Of a stretch of DNA of 64,000 nucleotides, positions 29,570 through 40,338 are shown one piece after another; the first letter of the stretch is position 1; every line of letters begins with the position of its first letter. The notes under the pieces are model-generated. The model was not told the DNA's origin. It made no database searches and worked only from the letters and a program-made list of their open reading frames with translations. Made by a program: the position numbers and the translations under genes. The stretch comes from Staphylotrichum longicolle (taxonomy: Eukaryota; Ascomycota; Sordariomycetes; Sordariales; Chaetomiaceae), in contig JAHCVI010000001.1 of NCBI GenBank assembly GCA_019096155.1, positions 4,154,001 to 4,218,000 of the forward strand, read 5' to 3'.

Positions 29570-31405
29570 ATGTCAGGCTTCGAGATTGCGGGAGTCATCC
29601 TCGGCTCGCTCCCCCTCTTGATTCCAGCCATTGAGCACGTCCGGAAGGGTCTCTCGACCAGGAGATACGACCAGCAGCTGCAGAGCCTTGTGCGCAACCT
29701 CAACGCTGAACGAGTCAAACTCCAAAACGTCTGCGAAAAGTTGCTCGACGGACTCGTTCCCCCATCGCAGATCCGACTCATGATTAGCGAGCCACTCGGG
29801 GATCTGTGGCGAGATGAGGACACAGCACGAAAGATTAGAGCGAGGCTGTGGGACAAGGACTCGTACGAGGCCTTCGAGACGGCCATTCAAAGCATTTCGA
29901 CCTCGGTCGAGGACTTGGCAACCAAGATCAACACTCAACGCGAACGGCAAGCATCGCTTCTGAAACGAGGCGCGTTTGCATTGCAGCGCACCAGCTACAC
30001 GGAGACGCTCACCGAGCTCAAAGACAACATATCGAACCTCGTGACCCTCACCAGCCAAAGCATTGATCTCGAACCCTCCCGTCGGGTGCGGTCTTACAGC
30101 AGGTTCCTCATGATCCTTCAGAACCTGTCCAAGAGCCTGTACAGGGCTATACAGTCCAGCCTTGCGACCTGTCACTGTTGTCACGATGTTGGTCTCAGAC
30201 TGGAAACTCGGAAGGCCGTCATTGCCCCACTGGACAGTGAAGAAGACATTACTCGACGTTTAGAGTTCCGGGTTGCTGTCTCGTGCGGCACAGACCCTCT
30301 GGAAAGGGAAGCTGTGTGGCGGGAGATGCTGGCCATCAAGACGGTGACAGAGCAAAGTACGACAGCACCACCGCCCCCTGAGACACCTCTTGTCAGTAGC
30401 GCACCGCTGGGCGACAAGTCTCCGTCGGTTTTAAAGAAGTTCAAGGCAAAGAAGAGCGTTAGCTTTGGCACCACTCAGTCTGCTTTGGGAACAACAACCA
30501 GCACACTTGTCGAAACCACAGCCAGCACCAGCACCCTTGGAACAACCACAGGAACTCTTCTCTGCACCACTACCAGCACCCTTCTTGAGACGAGGCTCAT
30601 CCAAAGCTTGCCAATAAGGATTCCGGCAGCGGAACCAATCTTGACCCTGTGCGAGGATTTCCAGGCAACCAGAAACCCAACGCTCTGCCCTGGAGACCAA
30701 AGAAAGAACATGGAACAACAGCCTTACGGCAGAATTGTCGACACCTCCCGGAAATACGCCGTATACCCAATCCACTCAAACCCGAGCACCGAGTCCCGCC
30801 TATCTACCGTCTCCTTACGAAGCATTCTCAACGGAAAAGCGGCGCCGACGCCTTATCTCTCATGCCGTGATCGCCTGCAGATCGCCGTCATCCTCGCATC
30901 AAGCATGGTTCAGCTCCACGGCAGCCCCTGGCTGTTGAGCACGGGTACCCTCACCAGCCGCGACATCCACTTCTTCGTGGACAACGAGGGAGAGGTTTCC
31001 ATCTCTTGTGGCGACCCCATTTTGGTCAAGCGCCTCACCGCCCCTGCCCCCAGCACAGTCATGGACCAGGCGTCCCAAGCCATCACGTCAAAGCGCAATC
31101 CCGCCCTTCTGTCGCTGGGTTATCTGTTACTAGAACTCTTCTTGGGGGATACCATGGAGTCGTTTCGCGCCTCGGCGCAAGCGCCCACTGCGGTTGGGAA
31201 CGTCCTCGCCGACTACATCACTGCCCAGAAAGCGCTAGAAAAAGCAACGTTCCCGAGTGAGAACTACAGGAGCGCTGTGTCGAGGTGTCTTCAGGGTGAT
31301 CTACATGTATGTAGGCCGGGGCGTGGATTTGAGAGTGAGGACTACTGCCAGGAGTTTTACTCTGGGGTCATTGCGCTTCTTGAGAAGGACCTCGAGAATG
31401 CATGA
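29570..31405 (+). CDS. DUF7580 protein with HeLo-like N-terminal region
   Basis: Single exon, 611 residues, ATG at 29570. The hydrophobic N terminus (GFEIAGVILGSLPLLIPAIE) followed by long helices through about residue 215 is typical of fungal proteins grouped with prion-inhibition/HeLo-like domains. Residues about 298-345 are a Ser/Thr repeat built on TTxSTLxETT. From about 430 the DUF7580 core is clear: RDRLQIAVILASSMVQLH, GSPWL, SRDIHFF and NPALLSLGYLLLELFLGD, which looks like a relic of a protein-kinase C-lobe without catalytic motifs. Such genes are frequent near fungal NLR and zinc-finger genes and are suspected in allorecognition; the biochemical role is unknown. It shares a promoter region with the zinc-finger gene. 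Confidence 0.8.
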   Translation: MSGFEIAGVILGSLPLLIPAIEHVRKGLSTRRYDQQLQSLVRNLNAERVKLQNVCEKLLDGLVPPSQIRLMISEPLGDLWRDEDTARKIRARLWDKDSYEAFETAIQSISTSVEDLATKINTQRERQASLLKRGAFALQRTSYTETLTELKDNISNLVTLTSQSIDLEPSRRVRSYSRFLMILQNLSKSLYRAIQSSLATCHCCHDVGLRLETRKAVIAPLDSEEDITRRLEFRVAVSCGTDPLEREAVWREMLAIKTVTEQSTTAPPPPETPLVSSAPLGDKSPSVLKKFKAKKSVSFGTTQSALGTTTSTLVETTASTSTLGTTTGTLLCTTTSTLLETRLIQSLPIRIPAAEPILTLCEDFQATRNPTLCPGDQRKNMEQQPYGRIVDTSRKYAVYPIHSNPSTESRLSTVSLRSILNGKAAPTPYLSCRDRLQIAVILASSMVQLHGSPWLLSTGTLTSRDIHFFVDNEGEVSISCGDPILVKRLTAPAPSTVMDQASQAITSKRNPALLSLGYLLLELFLGDTMESFRASAQAPTAVGNVLADYITAQKALEKATFPSENYRSAVSRCLQGDLHVCRPGRGFESEDYCQEFYSGVIALLEKDLENA

Positions 31406-31768
31406 CAAGTTTTTCGGAGAAGCAACTTTTGTGTCAACAAGCGGGTAGGGCGAAAAAATGAGAAGGGAGATGTTGGAGAACTCCTATTACGTATCCCCAA
31501 TAAACTCAACGTACGCACCTCTTTGCTTTCAACTTCTGCTTCTATCTTACTTGCATTTCTCGTCCTTTCCAAGGGATCTAAATTTAGACAGCCCAATGTC
31601 AGACAAAAAATATGACACGTGAAAGGGCAGAGCTGCGAAAGCACCCATCACGGCCGGCTCCGCCTAAGGAGGTACGTTCACTTTCTGACAGCAACACGCA
31701 AACTACACTCTCACAGCCAAACTGCGCGATGACTGGCAACACGCTTGACTGCGCGATGACTGGCAACG
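31406..31768. other. intergenic with short direct repeat
   Basis: Between the DUF7580 gene and the kinase remnant. A donor-like GTACGT at about 31671 and acceptor-like TCTCACAG at about 31716 may be leftovers of upstream kinase exons; the N-lobe itself was not found. Confidence 0.4.
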
Positions 31769-31773
31769 CGCTT
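31721..31773. repeat. 27-bp tandem duplication, two copies
   Basis: ACTGCGCGATGACTGGCAAC starts at 31721 and again at 31748, each followed by a near-identical end; the 26 shared positions differ at one base. It lies exactly where kinase homology begins, so it may mark the break that removed the N-lobe. Confidence 0.8.
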
Positions 31774-32690
31774 TGAACATCAAGGGCCCAACGGCATCCA
31801 CGTGTGTCTTGTCTTTGAGCTCATGGGAGAAACACTCCGAAGCTTTGGAGCTTGGTTCTCGGAGAGCATGGTCCCGAATGTGGTCATGAGGCGGTTTACA
31901 ATCCAATCGTTGCTCGCGTTGGACTTTGCCCACGAGCACGGTGTTATCCACACTGGTAGGTTACTCCATGCTGTCTGTGTGCTTAGAAGATACGCTTACA
32001 GCCACAGACATCAAACCAGACAACATATTTGTCAAGTTCCGCGACCACTCGCTCATAGAGTCGTATCTCGCCAACGTCGAGGTTCCCGAGCAGGACAGAT
32101 CAGAGCGGTACTCACCCATCCCATCGCGGCCTCTTCGCAAGTACTACTTCAATGAAGCCGACAGCCAACGCGTGGCCGAGTTTGACATTTCCCTCGGCGA
32201 CTGGGGTGTCACCAGTTAGACCGACAAGCATCTCACCGAGAAGATCCAACCTGTGACTCTACGTTCGCCGGAGGTTCTCATCGGCGCGCCCTGGGATAAG
32301 ACGACGGACTGGTGGAACCTTGGCGCTGTCATTTTGGAAGTCTTTCGGGCCATCAGGATGTTCAGCGGACGCGTGCCACGAAACGGGCCATATCACATCA
32401 AAGACCATCTCGCCGAGATTGTAGATTTGTTTGGACCCTTTTCTAAGTCCTTTTTAGAGAAAGGAGACCAAGAGATCGTCAAGGCCACATTTGATGACGA
32501 GGGCAGGATCAAAAACCAGGGGCCGTTGGGCCGGCCGGGGCTGGCATCAGAGGCGTGGACTCCTGGGTTGAGTGAGGCGGTCAGGGACGAGTTTGTGTCG
32601 TTCCTATACACATTGATGAAGACTGACCCTGCCGAGAGGCTGTCGACAGAGGATATGCTGCGACATCCATGGCTGGGAGCCATGAAGTAG
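31769..32690 (+). pseudogene. truncated SRPK-like protein kinase with in-frame stop
   Basis: Homology starts abruptly at FEHQGPNGIHVCLVFELMG, the hinge of SRPK-type Ser/Thr kinases; the N-lobe with the ATP-binding Gly loop and Lys is missing. An intron (31956-32007) splices in phase to rebuild the catalytic loop HTDIKPDN. LGDWGVTS, the metal-binding region, is followed by TAG at 32217, where relatives have Trp (TGG); the frame then continues as TDKHLTEKIQPVTLRSPEVL, TTDWWNLGAV and DPAERLSTEDMLRHPW to 32690. TGG to TAG equals C to T in a CpA context on the other strand, the type of change made by RIP. Without the N-lobe it cannot be an active kinase. It sits between the DUF7580 and NACHT genes. 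Confidence 0.8.
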
Positions 32691-33559
32691 ACGGGCAGGC
32701 CTTGGGGAAACATGACCGCTAGGCAGACACACGGCGAGGCAAAGCACCAAGGAACTGGCAATAGTGCTGTTGGATTCCTCACAAACCGCCAAGATTCGCG
32801 TGAGCTTCTTGGCGATGAGTTAGGCAGCTCGGATATGGATGGCATCAGTCGATTCGTGGTCAGGAGGCCAGGGATGGCAATCTGCAAACCGCCGTGCCAG
32901 CTTGGCGGGCCCCCTTGGGAATTAAGAATAGAATGCCATTACGAAGTACCATGTTTCTCTATTGTCGGAGATCAACGGCGTTAACTGCGATAATCAGCAC
33001 TTGCTGAGGCACAGGACGAGCATGAGGCGCTGCGCCACGAGACAGACTGAAGGGTTGGGGTTGAGTGGGGACCTTGCACCCCTTGGCTGACATGCCCCTT
33101 CAAGTGCGAGATACGGACTACTGGCGGCAGTTCCGAGCAATATTAGTTTGAGGGCGCCATAATAAGAGAAAAGGCCCCCAATCTCCCAGTCGTGTTTGTC
33201 GAGTTCCCGAGCCTTGGCAAACCCGCGGCAGGCTGTCACTTACACGGCCAGGGTGGGCGAGAACTTGGCGTTTCAACTGGATGTTGTCTCTGCGAAGCTT
33301 ATGTGGAAGTAATTTTCTCCTTGCTGTGAAGTCTGGTCGTACTCTTGTTGTGTCATGTCACTCAGTTTATATTCAATCCTACCTCCTCCGACGCCCTCAC
33401 TGGTGCCACAAACTGCAACCAACAGTACTGTTGACTCCACGTTTTGTGATTAGCGTTTTCTCCTGGATCCAAGCAGTTCTCCTTCTCGTTGTGTCGTTCT
33501 CGTTTTTCCTCGCACACCACTGAACACCAAACCAGTCCCTTCCCTTTATCTCGCCCACC
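32691..33559. other. intergenic, no gene seen
   Basis: About 870 bp including the promoter of the NACHT gene, pyrimidine-rich in its last 150 bp as is usual before fungal starts. No other gene. Confidence 0.5.
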
Positions 33560-36524
33560 ATGGAGGCCGTCGCCCTTGCATCGACCTTTGCCACACTCAT
33601 TGGCGTCTCGATGCAGCTGTATGGCACCTGCAAATATTACATTGATGCCGCCAGGGGTGACTGCCCCAACGACTTGAGACTCATCATGATCGAGACGTCA
33701 AGCTTGAGCGCAACGCTGGGCGTGGTCAAGGACCTCATTGAGCTCCGCGACATCCAAGATGAAGACGCCATGCGTCTCAAGCGCCAAATTGGCAAACCAG
33801 TTGAGGACTGCAAAAAATGCATTGAGGAACTCATGAAACTGGTGCCCAAGCCTTTGGCGAGAGAGGGCGACGACCCTCTCAAAAAGAGGGAAAAGGCCAA
33901 GATCATCATGAACGCCATCGCCTGGGGTACTAGTGGCAAGAAGGGGACATGCGACACCCTGCTTCAGCATCTCAGAACCCACAAGGCAACCTTGAGCCTG
34001 GGTCTTACTACCGAGCTCAGCCACAATGTTAATAAAATTGGCTCTGACGTGGCCGAGATCAAGACCACCGTCAACACCGTGCAAGCCGAGCTGGACCGTG
34101 AGTCGTCTCACCATCCCCTTTCAGCTGACCTGACTAACAACGAGGCAGACGCGCAACGGGGCAAGGTCTACAAGTGGCTTGAGAAGGTCAATCCTTCGAC
34201 AAATCACAACAACGCTGGGCAGCTCCATGAAAGGGAGACCGGGCAATGGCTGGCCCGTGCTGATGAGTGGAAAGCCTGGATAAACGGCGGCCACAAGTCC
34301 CGGTTCATCTGGCTCCACGGCATCCCCGGCGCCGGCAAAACCGTCCTAGCCTATACCATGGTCGAGCAGGTCAAGTCCGTAATCAAGGCAGACAAGAAGC
34401 AGGCGATTGCTTACTACTATTGCTACCACGGCCGCAACAAGGACGAGACGGTTCCCTTCTTGACGTGGATCCTCGGCCAGCTCTGCCGAGCATCCGACTA
34501 CATCCCGGTCATCCTCAGCAATCTGCACGGGTCTGGCTGCGAGCCCAACATCAAGGATTTACTTGACTGTGTTGAGGCTGTGCTAACCCAGTTTACGGCC
34601 GCATACGCCGTCGTCGATGCCGTGGACGAGAGCAACCCGCGGGCCAACCTGCTGAAGGTTCTCTCCACACTCGGTTCTGATCCACGGTTCGGCAAGCTTC
34701 GTCTTGCCATCACCAGCCGCGAGTACCCAGACATTGAGACGGCTTTCAAACCCAGGTCTGTTGCCATGTCTATGTCTAATCTCGGCGTCATGGAGGATAT
34801 TCGCAAATTCGTCACACCAAAGCTCCAGGACGAACGGTACGAAGCCTGGGGCAAGCCCCTGCGAGAAGAGGTCGCAAACCTCCTGCCTCAGAAAGCACGA
34901 GGAATGTGAGTAGAAACGGGATCCCAAGCTCCACGTTAAATGCTTCCAAGGCTTACCATGTCGCAGGTTCCGCTATGCGGCTTGCCAACTTGAGATTCTG
35001 GCCGAGTGCAGCAGGGTCGGAGAGGTCCGCAAGGAGCTCACCCACCTGCCGGCAACCCTCGACGAGACATACGAGCGCATCCTCCGCAACATTGATCCCA
35101 AGCATCGCGGAGATGCCACACGAGCTTTGGCTCTGATCCTGGGCTCTCAGGAACACACCGGCCCCATCCTCGCCCAGACCCTGGTCAGCGCCGTGGTCAA
35201 CTACGGAGGCAACACGAGCTCCAAGAGCTTTTGCACCATTGACACTCTTAGGAAACATTGTGTGTGCCTCATTAAGGTCCGCTCAGACAGTACTGTCGAT
35301 CTGGCGCACTACACGGTCCGTGAGTTCCTCCAGTCCAGCCGCCTCCAGAGGAAGCTGCCCGACTTTGCCCTCCCGGAAAAGAAGGTGGACGAGATCTTTT
35401 GCAACACTGTCATGTCAACGGCAGCGCAGTTCTCTGGCACTCCCGATATTCTGAGGATTACCGAGGACAGCAACGGTGATCCGACAGACTACAGGCTGTA
35501 CGCGCTGCGCAGAACCCGCTTGGCCATGTTCTGGAACAGGGACACTCTACTGCGGTCGTCGGATAACAAGAGGCTGGTGACCAAGCTCCTCAACCCCTAT
35601 GAATCCTCCTTCCGAGGCCTGCAACTCCTCGGCTCCGAGGGGCACTCGGACGAATCCAACGAGATGCTCTTTGAGTGGCTGCCCAAGTTCAACGACAGCG
35701 CCGATGCGACCGAGAAGGCAGCCGCCCACTTGACCATGCTTGTCAGTTTCGAGAAGCCTGACCTGATCAAGGAGTTTCTCGGCGGAAAATTGGAGCAGCA
35801 AAAGGCAGCCCTTTTTAGTACCGAGATGCAGGTGCTCTTCCCCGCGGAGTGGAAACTCTACCGTCAGCGTGGCACATACGACCCCAAGCGCATCGGTACA
35901 ACGGTTCTCGGCTTCTACAACGAGGGCCTCAAGCGCGGCTACAACACTAATGCCAAAGTCAAGATGCTGCGCACTGCCTTTGCCTCGTATGTCAAGGAAT
36001 CCCCCAAACCGTCCGACGCCAACACCTCTGCGCTGCGCAACGCCGCTCCATCCGGCAACAGGATCCCCCCAGCACTGCACTCCAGCACCCCGGCGTCCAC
36101 CAGCAAGGTTTCAGCCAACTCATCGCGCGAAGCCAGTTCTCTAGGCGCAAATGCCCTCAAGTCAAGCAACGTGAAGCCACACGCCCAGCCCAACCCGAGC
36201 TCAAACAGCAGCGCGAGCACTCCAACTCTCAAACCTCAGATGCATTCCCAGCCTCGGAATCTACACCCCCAAATCCAGAGCCATTCACAGATCCAGAGCC
36301 AGAGCCAGAGCCAGAGCCATGCACAGAGTCAGAGCCAAATCCAAAATCAACGACAGGGCCAGAGCCAAGACCAGAAGCAACAGACCCCCCTGGCGACGCC
36401 ACCATCTGCACACGCGCAGAACAATGCCAGTACTTCGACGAATAACAACGCGAGCAGTGCCACGAAGTGCCACGAGCAATACCTCGGGCAGACCTGTGCA
36501 AGCCCAGGGGACAACCACCAGTGA
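33560..36524 (+). CDS. NACHT STAND protein with SesA-like N terminus and Q/S-rich tail
   Basis: Exons 33560-34097, 34149-34905 and 34967-36524 give 950 residues; the first intron (51 bp) has GTGAGT, CTAAC and GCAG and is in frame even if retained. Start context CACCATGG. Residues 1-125 (ALASTFATLIGVSMQLYG, DLRLIMIETSSLSATLG) resemble the SesA/NACHT N-terminal domain. The NTPase has Walker A GIPGAGKT at about 237, Walker B AYAVVDAVDES at about 330 and TSREYPDIE. A winged-helix-like part follows (TYERILRNIDP, HYTVREFLQSS). There are no ankyrin, TPR or WD40 repeats: the C terminus is a unique region and, from about 776, a Ser/Pro/Asn-rich tail with a Gln/Ser tract (QIQSQSQSQSHAQSQSQI). Family role: sensing non-self and triggering cell death; the ligand is unknown. 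Confidence 0.87.
36274..36370 (+). repeat. CAGAGC-type low-complexity tract in NACHT gene
   Basis: Imperfect repeats of CAGAGC/CAGAGCCA code the Gln/Ser-rich stretch of the tail. Pure copies are clustered at about 36294-36318; the rest is interrupted. Confidence 0.8.
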
Positions 36525-37947
36525 CCCAACAATGATTCACGGGTGTTCTTGGCGGAGGTGTGCCTGGCGGTACGGGGATTGCGCGTTAAGGGGTCCGTGG
36601 CTAATGGGGTTTAAGGGGTTGGAAATTGCTTGGAGTCAGGGGTGGATCTCACTTGGAGTCAGGGCTGGATATCACTTGCAGTTTAAGGGTTGGGATGGAA
36701 TATCTGTTTTTACTTTCTGTTTCTACTGTTTGGTTTGGTTTTCTCAAAGAAAGAAGTCCATCACTTCGGGTCATTGTGATCCAACAAGTTTGGTGCGGAA
36801 TATCAAATGGGTTTCGTCTTTGGCTTGAAGTTGATAACTACAGATACCCGATCTTCTACCATTAAGTGAATGAAATGCAACAGCGAGCGAGTAAACGACG
36901 GCATGTCTGAAAGAGACGAGGAACGCAATTCAATGCTCTCTGATACCTACCCGTATTGAGCTCAGGCCCAAGTGTTGCATCACTACTTTCACATGTGAGT
37001 CGGTGGCGTGGGTGGTGACAAGCGCATCCCATCAGGCAGGCCGCTGCGTTTCCGATACCAAATCAAAAACAGGTTCTGGATGAGGTTGTCATCGCTTTCT
37101 GATTACCTAGAAGGTTGTCTCGTACACGGCAAGTGACGGTTCTGAATGGTTGATGTCATCACAATTCGGAATACGCATCTCGCTCGCTTCAGGGCGAAAT
37201 GTCACTTTTGAACATCATACGAAGGAGCACTCACAATTCTCTGCAAGACGATTGCCCCCAATGTCGTAGCAGTAGGTCCATCCATGAGCTAATGTTGATC
37301 ACTGGCGGTCTCTCGGCTACCAGTTGAGCCAGCGCACAGGACAATTAAGGTAGTCTTCGCCACAAACACAATACGAATTGTCGTGTAGTATCTGATATCT
37401 TGAATGATCGACAAACGCAGATCAGCGCCCTGCAGCCCCTGACAACATCGACCCCCTTTGCGCACCCGCACAAGTGATTCAACACCAGGACGATCACTTT
37501 CGCAAGCTGCAACGATCTAGACCTCGCCCCGAAATTATGACGCCAAGGGGGCGTTGAGCGGCTTGACCCTGTGTGGTGGCTCAGGGTGGCACCGTTCAGC
37601 AGAAGCGCATGCAGGGTTGTGCAAGAGGGGAGGGGATCGGCGCGGAGAAGGCGAGGTGGTATGATGGGCCACTTGTCATCTCCTCGAAACCCTTTACTGT
37701 GCGGATGGGTGAGTTTGTGGGTAGACCTCGGGGCGTTAGTTTTCTGTTGCCAAACGCAGCCAGATTAGGAATTGTTGCGCAATACGGAGAGAATGGGTTG
37801 TCGTCTGTGTTGATCATGGTCGTTGCTGTGCTTTTGCCCGCGTCATTGTACGACGTCTCTTTGCAGAAGATTCTACGGGGTTTACCTCAACAAACCAAAA
37901 CACTTGGGGTTTCAGCATCCCACTAGGACACAGATTCCGACTAGTAG
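36525..37947. other. intergenic with short tandem repeat
   Basis: About 1.4 kb downstream of the NACHT gene. Contains the 23-bp repeat at 36629. A 117-codon frame at 37573-37926 lacks family features and is not called. Confidence 0.45.
36629..36674. repeat. 23-bp tandem repeat, two copies
   Basis: CTTGGAGTCAGGGnTGGATn plus TCA occurs at 36629 and 36652, head to tail, with two differences. Noncoding. Confidence 0.8.
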
Positions 37948-38206
37948 CCAGCAAAGGTGGCGCGGTTTGCCTTCACGGTGGGCCACCCCTTGGAGACCGT
38001 AGGCTTAGACATTGCCGACCTCGGAGTCGAGACAGTGCATGTGAAGATATTCAAGCCCGTAAAGAGTGAAGGTAACTAAATACTAGTAATTGTTTTGGAT
38101 AAACAATACCGGTAAAGAGGTTACACAATTACCTAGGACAGAGGACCAACTCTTCTTTGACCTCAAACTCTTTGATGCCCTTTGCGTCAGTATGACCGAA
38201 CTGTAA
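37948..38206 (+). pseudogene. possible exon remnant of an unknown protein
   Basis: PAKVARFAFTVGHPLETVG through VHVKIFKPVKSE reads as orderly protein from 37948 to 38071, followed by a GTAACT donor; an acceptor at 38141 restores phase to EDQLFFDLKLFDAL and a stop at 38204-38206. Both sides have protein-like composition and the 70-bp intron fits the local style. The frame is closed just upstream (TAG TAG), and no earlier exon or start was found, so this may be the end of a decayed gene. No family recognised. Confidence 0.3.
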
Positions 38207-40316
38207 TGCCGGGCGTGAGCTGCATGCGGCTTGCGTTGCTGATACATTCGAGTCAAGATCATGTTTGCCAGTGACGATGAATCAGTCTCAAGTAACATCA
38301 AGCTTCATCGGTGAGGGGGTTTCAACCCAAGAGTGTCGACAGCTGCATTGCTCGACGCAACATACGGATTCGAGCCACCACATATGGACAAAGGGGTGTG
38401 ACTGACGTACCCTTGACAAGTTTATGCAGTCGCCGACGTGTTTGCTGAGCCAGACCCCTCGTTAGATGCCTTGACGAGCTTGAGTGCTGAGTCTATCGTA
38501 GTTGACGATCAAGATGATAGACACACATCCACCCACTGTGAGGCGCCACACAGAAACCCTACATACATGACTTAATCTTTACATGGAGTCGTTGGGTTGC
38601 ATCTTCTACGCAGGAGGCTGAGAGGAGTAGGTAGTGGCAAGGGGATTTACTCTTCGTATGTCTACCTCTTTGCACAGTGCCGGAGCACACATGTGGACGG
38701 GTTGAAGCCCTCCGTGGCCAGAATGATGGCGCAGAGGAGGGGTTGAGGGTTAGCAGACCGGTGTCATCCTTACCCAGGTAGGGAGGGGGGCATCCTGATG
38801 GTTGGTGGAGGTTTCTAGACCCTCCATCATCGTCTCATCATGTCCACCATGTCAACATCCCCAACAGCCGTTGACGAAGTCGTCCCCGTCCATCTCTAAC
38901 CTCCGCTTCGTCCCCTCCCGAGCGTCGACCCTTCCCGAACCGCACCAACGTGCAGCATCTGCCCTGATTGCCGAGTTCTGCACCCCATCCCCGGAGACAG
39001 CGCACACGGCCCGTGATGAGATGCATCGAGTCTAAACTCACCGGTGAGCCTCTGTGTATCCCCACCACGCCGGCCCGGCCACCAGTCAACCAGCATGTAT
39101 CAACCTCCATTTCAGCCCCTCCTCAGCACACCATCTCCTCTCTGTTACACCGCCAGGCCCGGAAAGCGCCGTTGGATATCTCCCATTGGCCTGCCCGCTC
39201 GCTGCATAAGGTCCCCGCGGTTGAGGAGGAGGTTGGCAGGAGAGCGTAAGCGCGGAGGGGCGTGACCCCGTGATCTCCAAGACGGTCGTGTTGCGTACAA
39301 CGGTTATGCGGCTGTATCTAAGAAGAGAAGTGGAGCGGGTCGGCTCTGATTTGTAAGGGGTGGGAGCAGGGTGTTGGGGGTTGCTTTCGGAGGAGCTCTC
39401 GATGAGACAGAGCAGGTTTGTGTTGGACTGCATTCGTTGGAGGGCTCAGGGTCAGGGTCTAGATGCAAGTGAGAACAGATCCCGGCAGTTTGGGTGTGTG
39501 TTTACACAGTATGTCTTTGCTTCGTGTCAGGACCCCTGGACCCTGGGTATTGGTTGACAACCTATCCAGACATCGTAACCCTATCGATGTCTTGCAGGAG
39601 ACCCCTTCCCCAGAAGAGAGAATGCCGCATATCGTATGAAACGCCAGGAGCGCTACATGTGGTGCAAATCATCAGTGGAGAGCGACGGCTTCCTCCGCAA
39701 TGCCTGTGATAATTTCGAAACCCACCCGGTGTAGCACCCGGACTGCAACGTGCCTTATCCTGACAATGATATGGGCCGTCTGGATTCAGCTGCATGCAGA
39801 CGAGGACACATACGGTCAAGTCAAGTGGCCTGATGCTGTTTCTGAGATTTGATCGGGAAAAGCTGCCAAAACTGATGAGAGGGGCTCGCTGCATCACCGC
39901 ACACCCAAAGGCGCGTTATCGGTTGGGGCAGGCCGTTAGACGCCACCGTGGTGGAGGAGGGGTGCGAGGCGGCTACTGCACGAGGGTGTGTTTACACGAG
40001 AGGGGGGAAGGTGGACTGCTTTGTATAGCACCTTGCCCACCTCAAGGTGACACACACAGCCCGAGTCCCGCCCACGGTTGCCGGGCGAGCGGCCACCACC
40101 CGAAACAGGGCCCGGGACGATCCCTTTTGACAGGACGACCCCGAAGACCCCTATCATGGCAATCAGGGAATCTCAAAAAAGTCAGACCATGGCAAATGCT
40201 GTGTTCGCTGATCGACCGAACAACGTGAATTCCAGAAGCCCCGTCATGGCCGCTGTAGCACCCAGGAGGCTTGCGCGAAGGAGCCCCGTGTTGAACAGCA
40301 CAGCACAGCTTGAGAG

Positions 40317-40338
40317 CACACACACACACACACACACA
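40317..40338. repeat. CA microsatellite, 11 units
   Basis: Eleven perfect CA dinucleotides in the gene-poor region; a likely length-variable locus. Confidence 0.9.

Noticed and set aside
37573..37926. 117-codon plus-strand frame in the gene-poor region
   Set aside because: No domain, no homology recalled, starts inside repetitive-looking GC sequence, and does not connect in phase to the exon pair at 37948.
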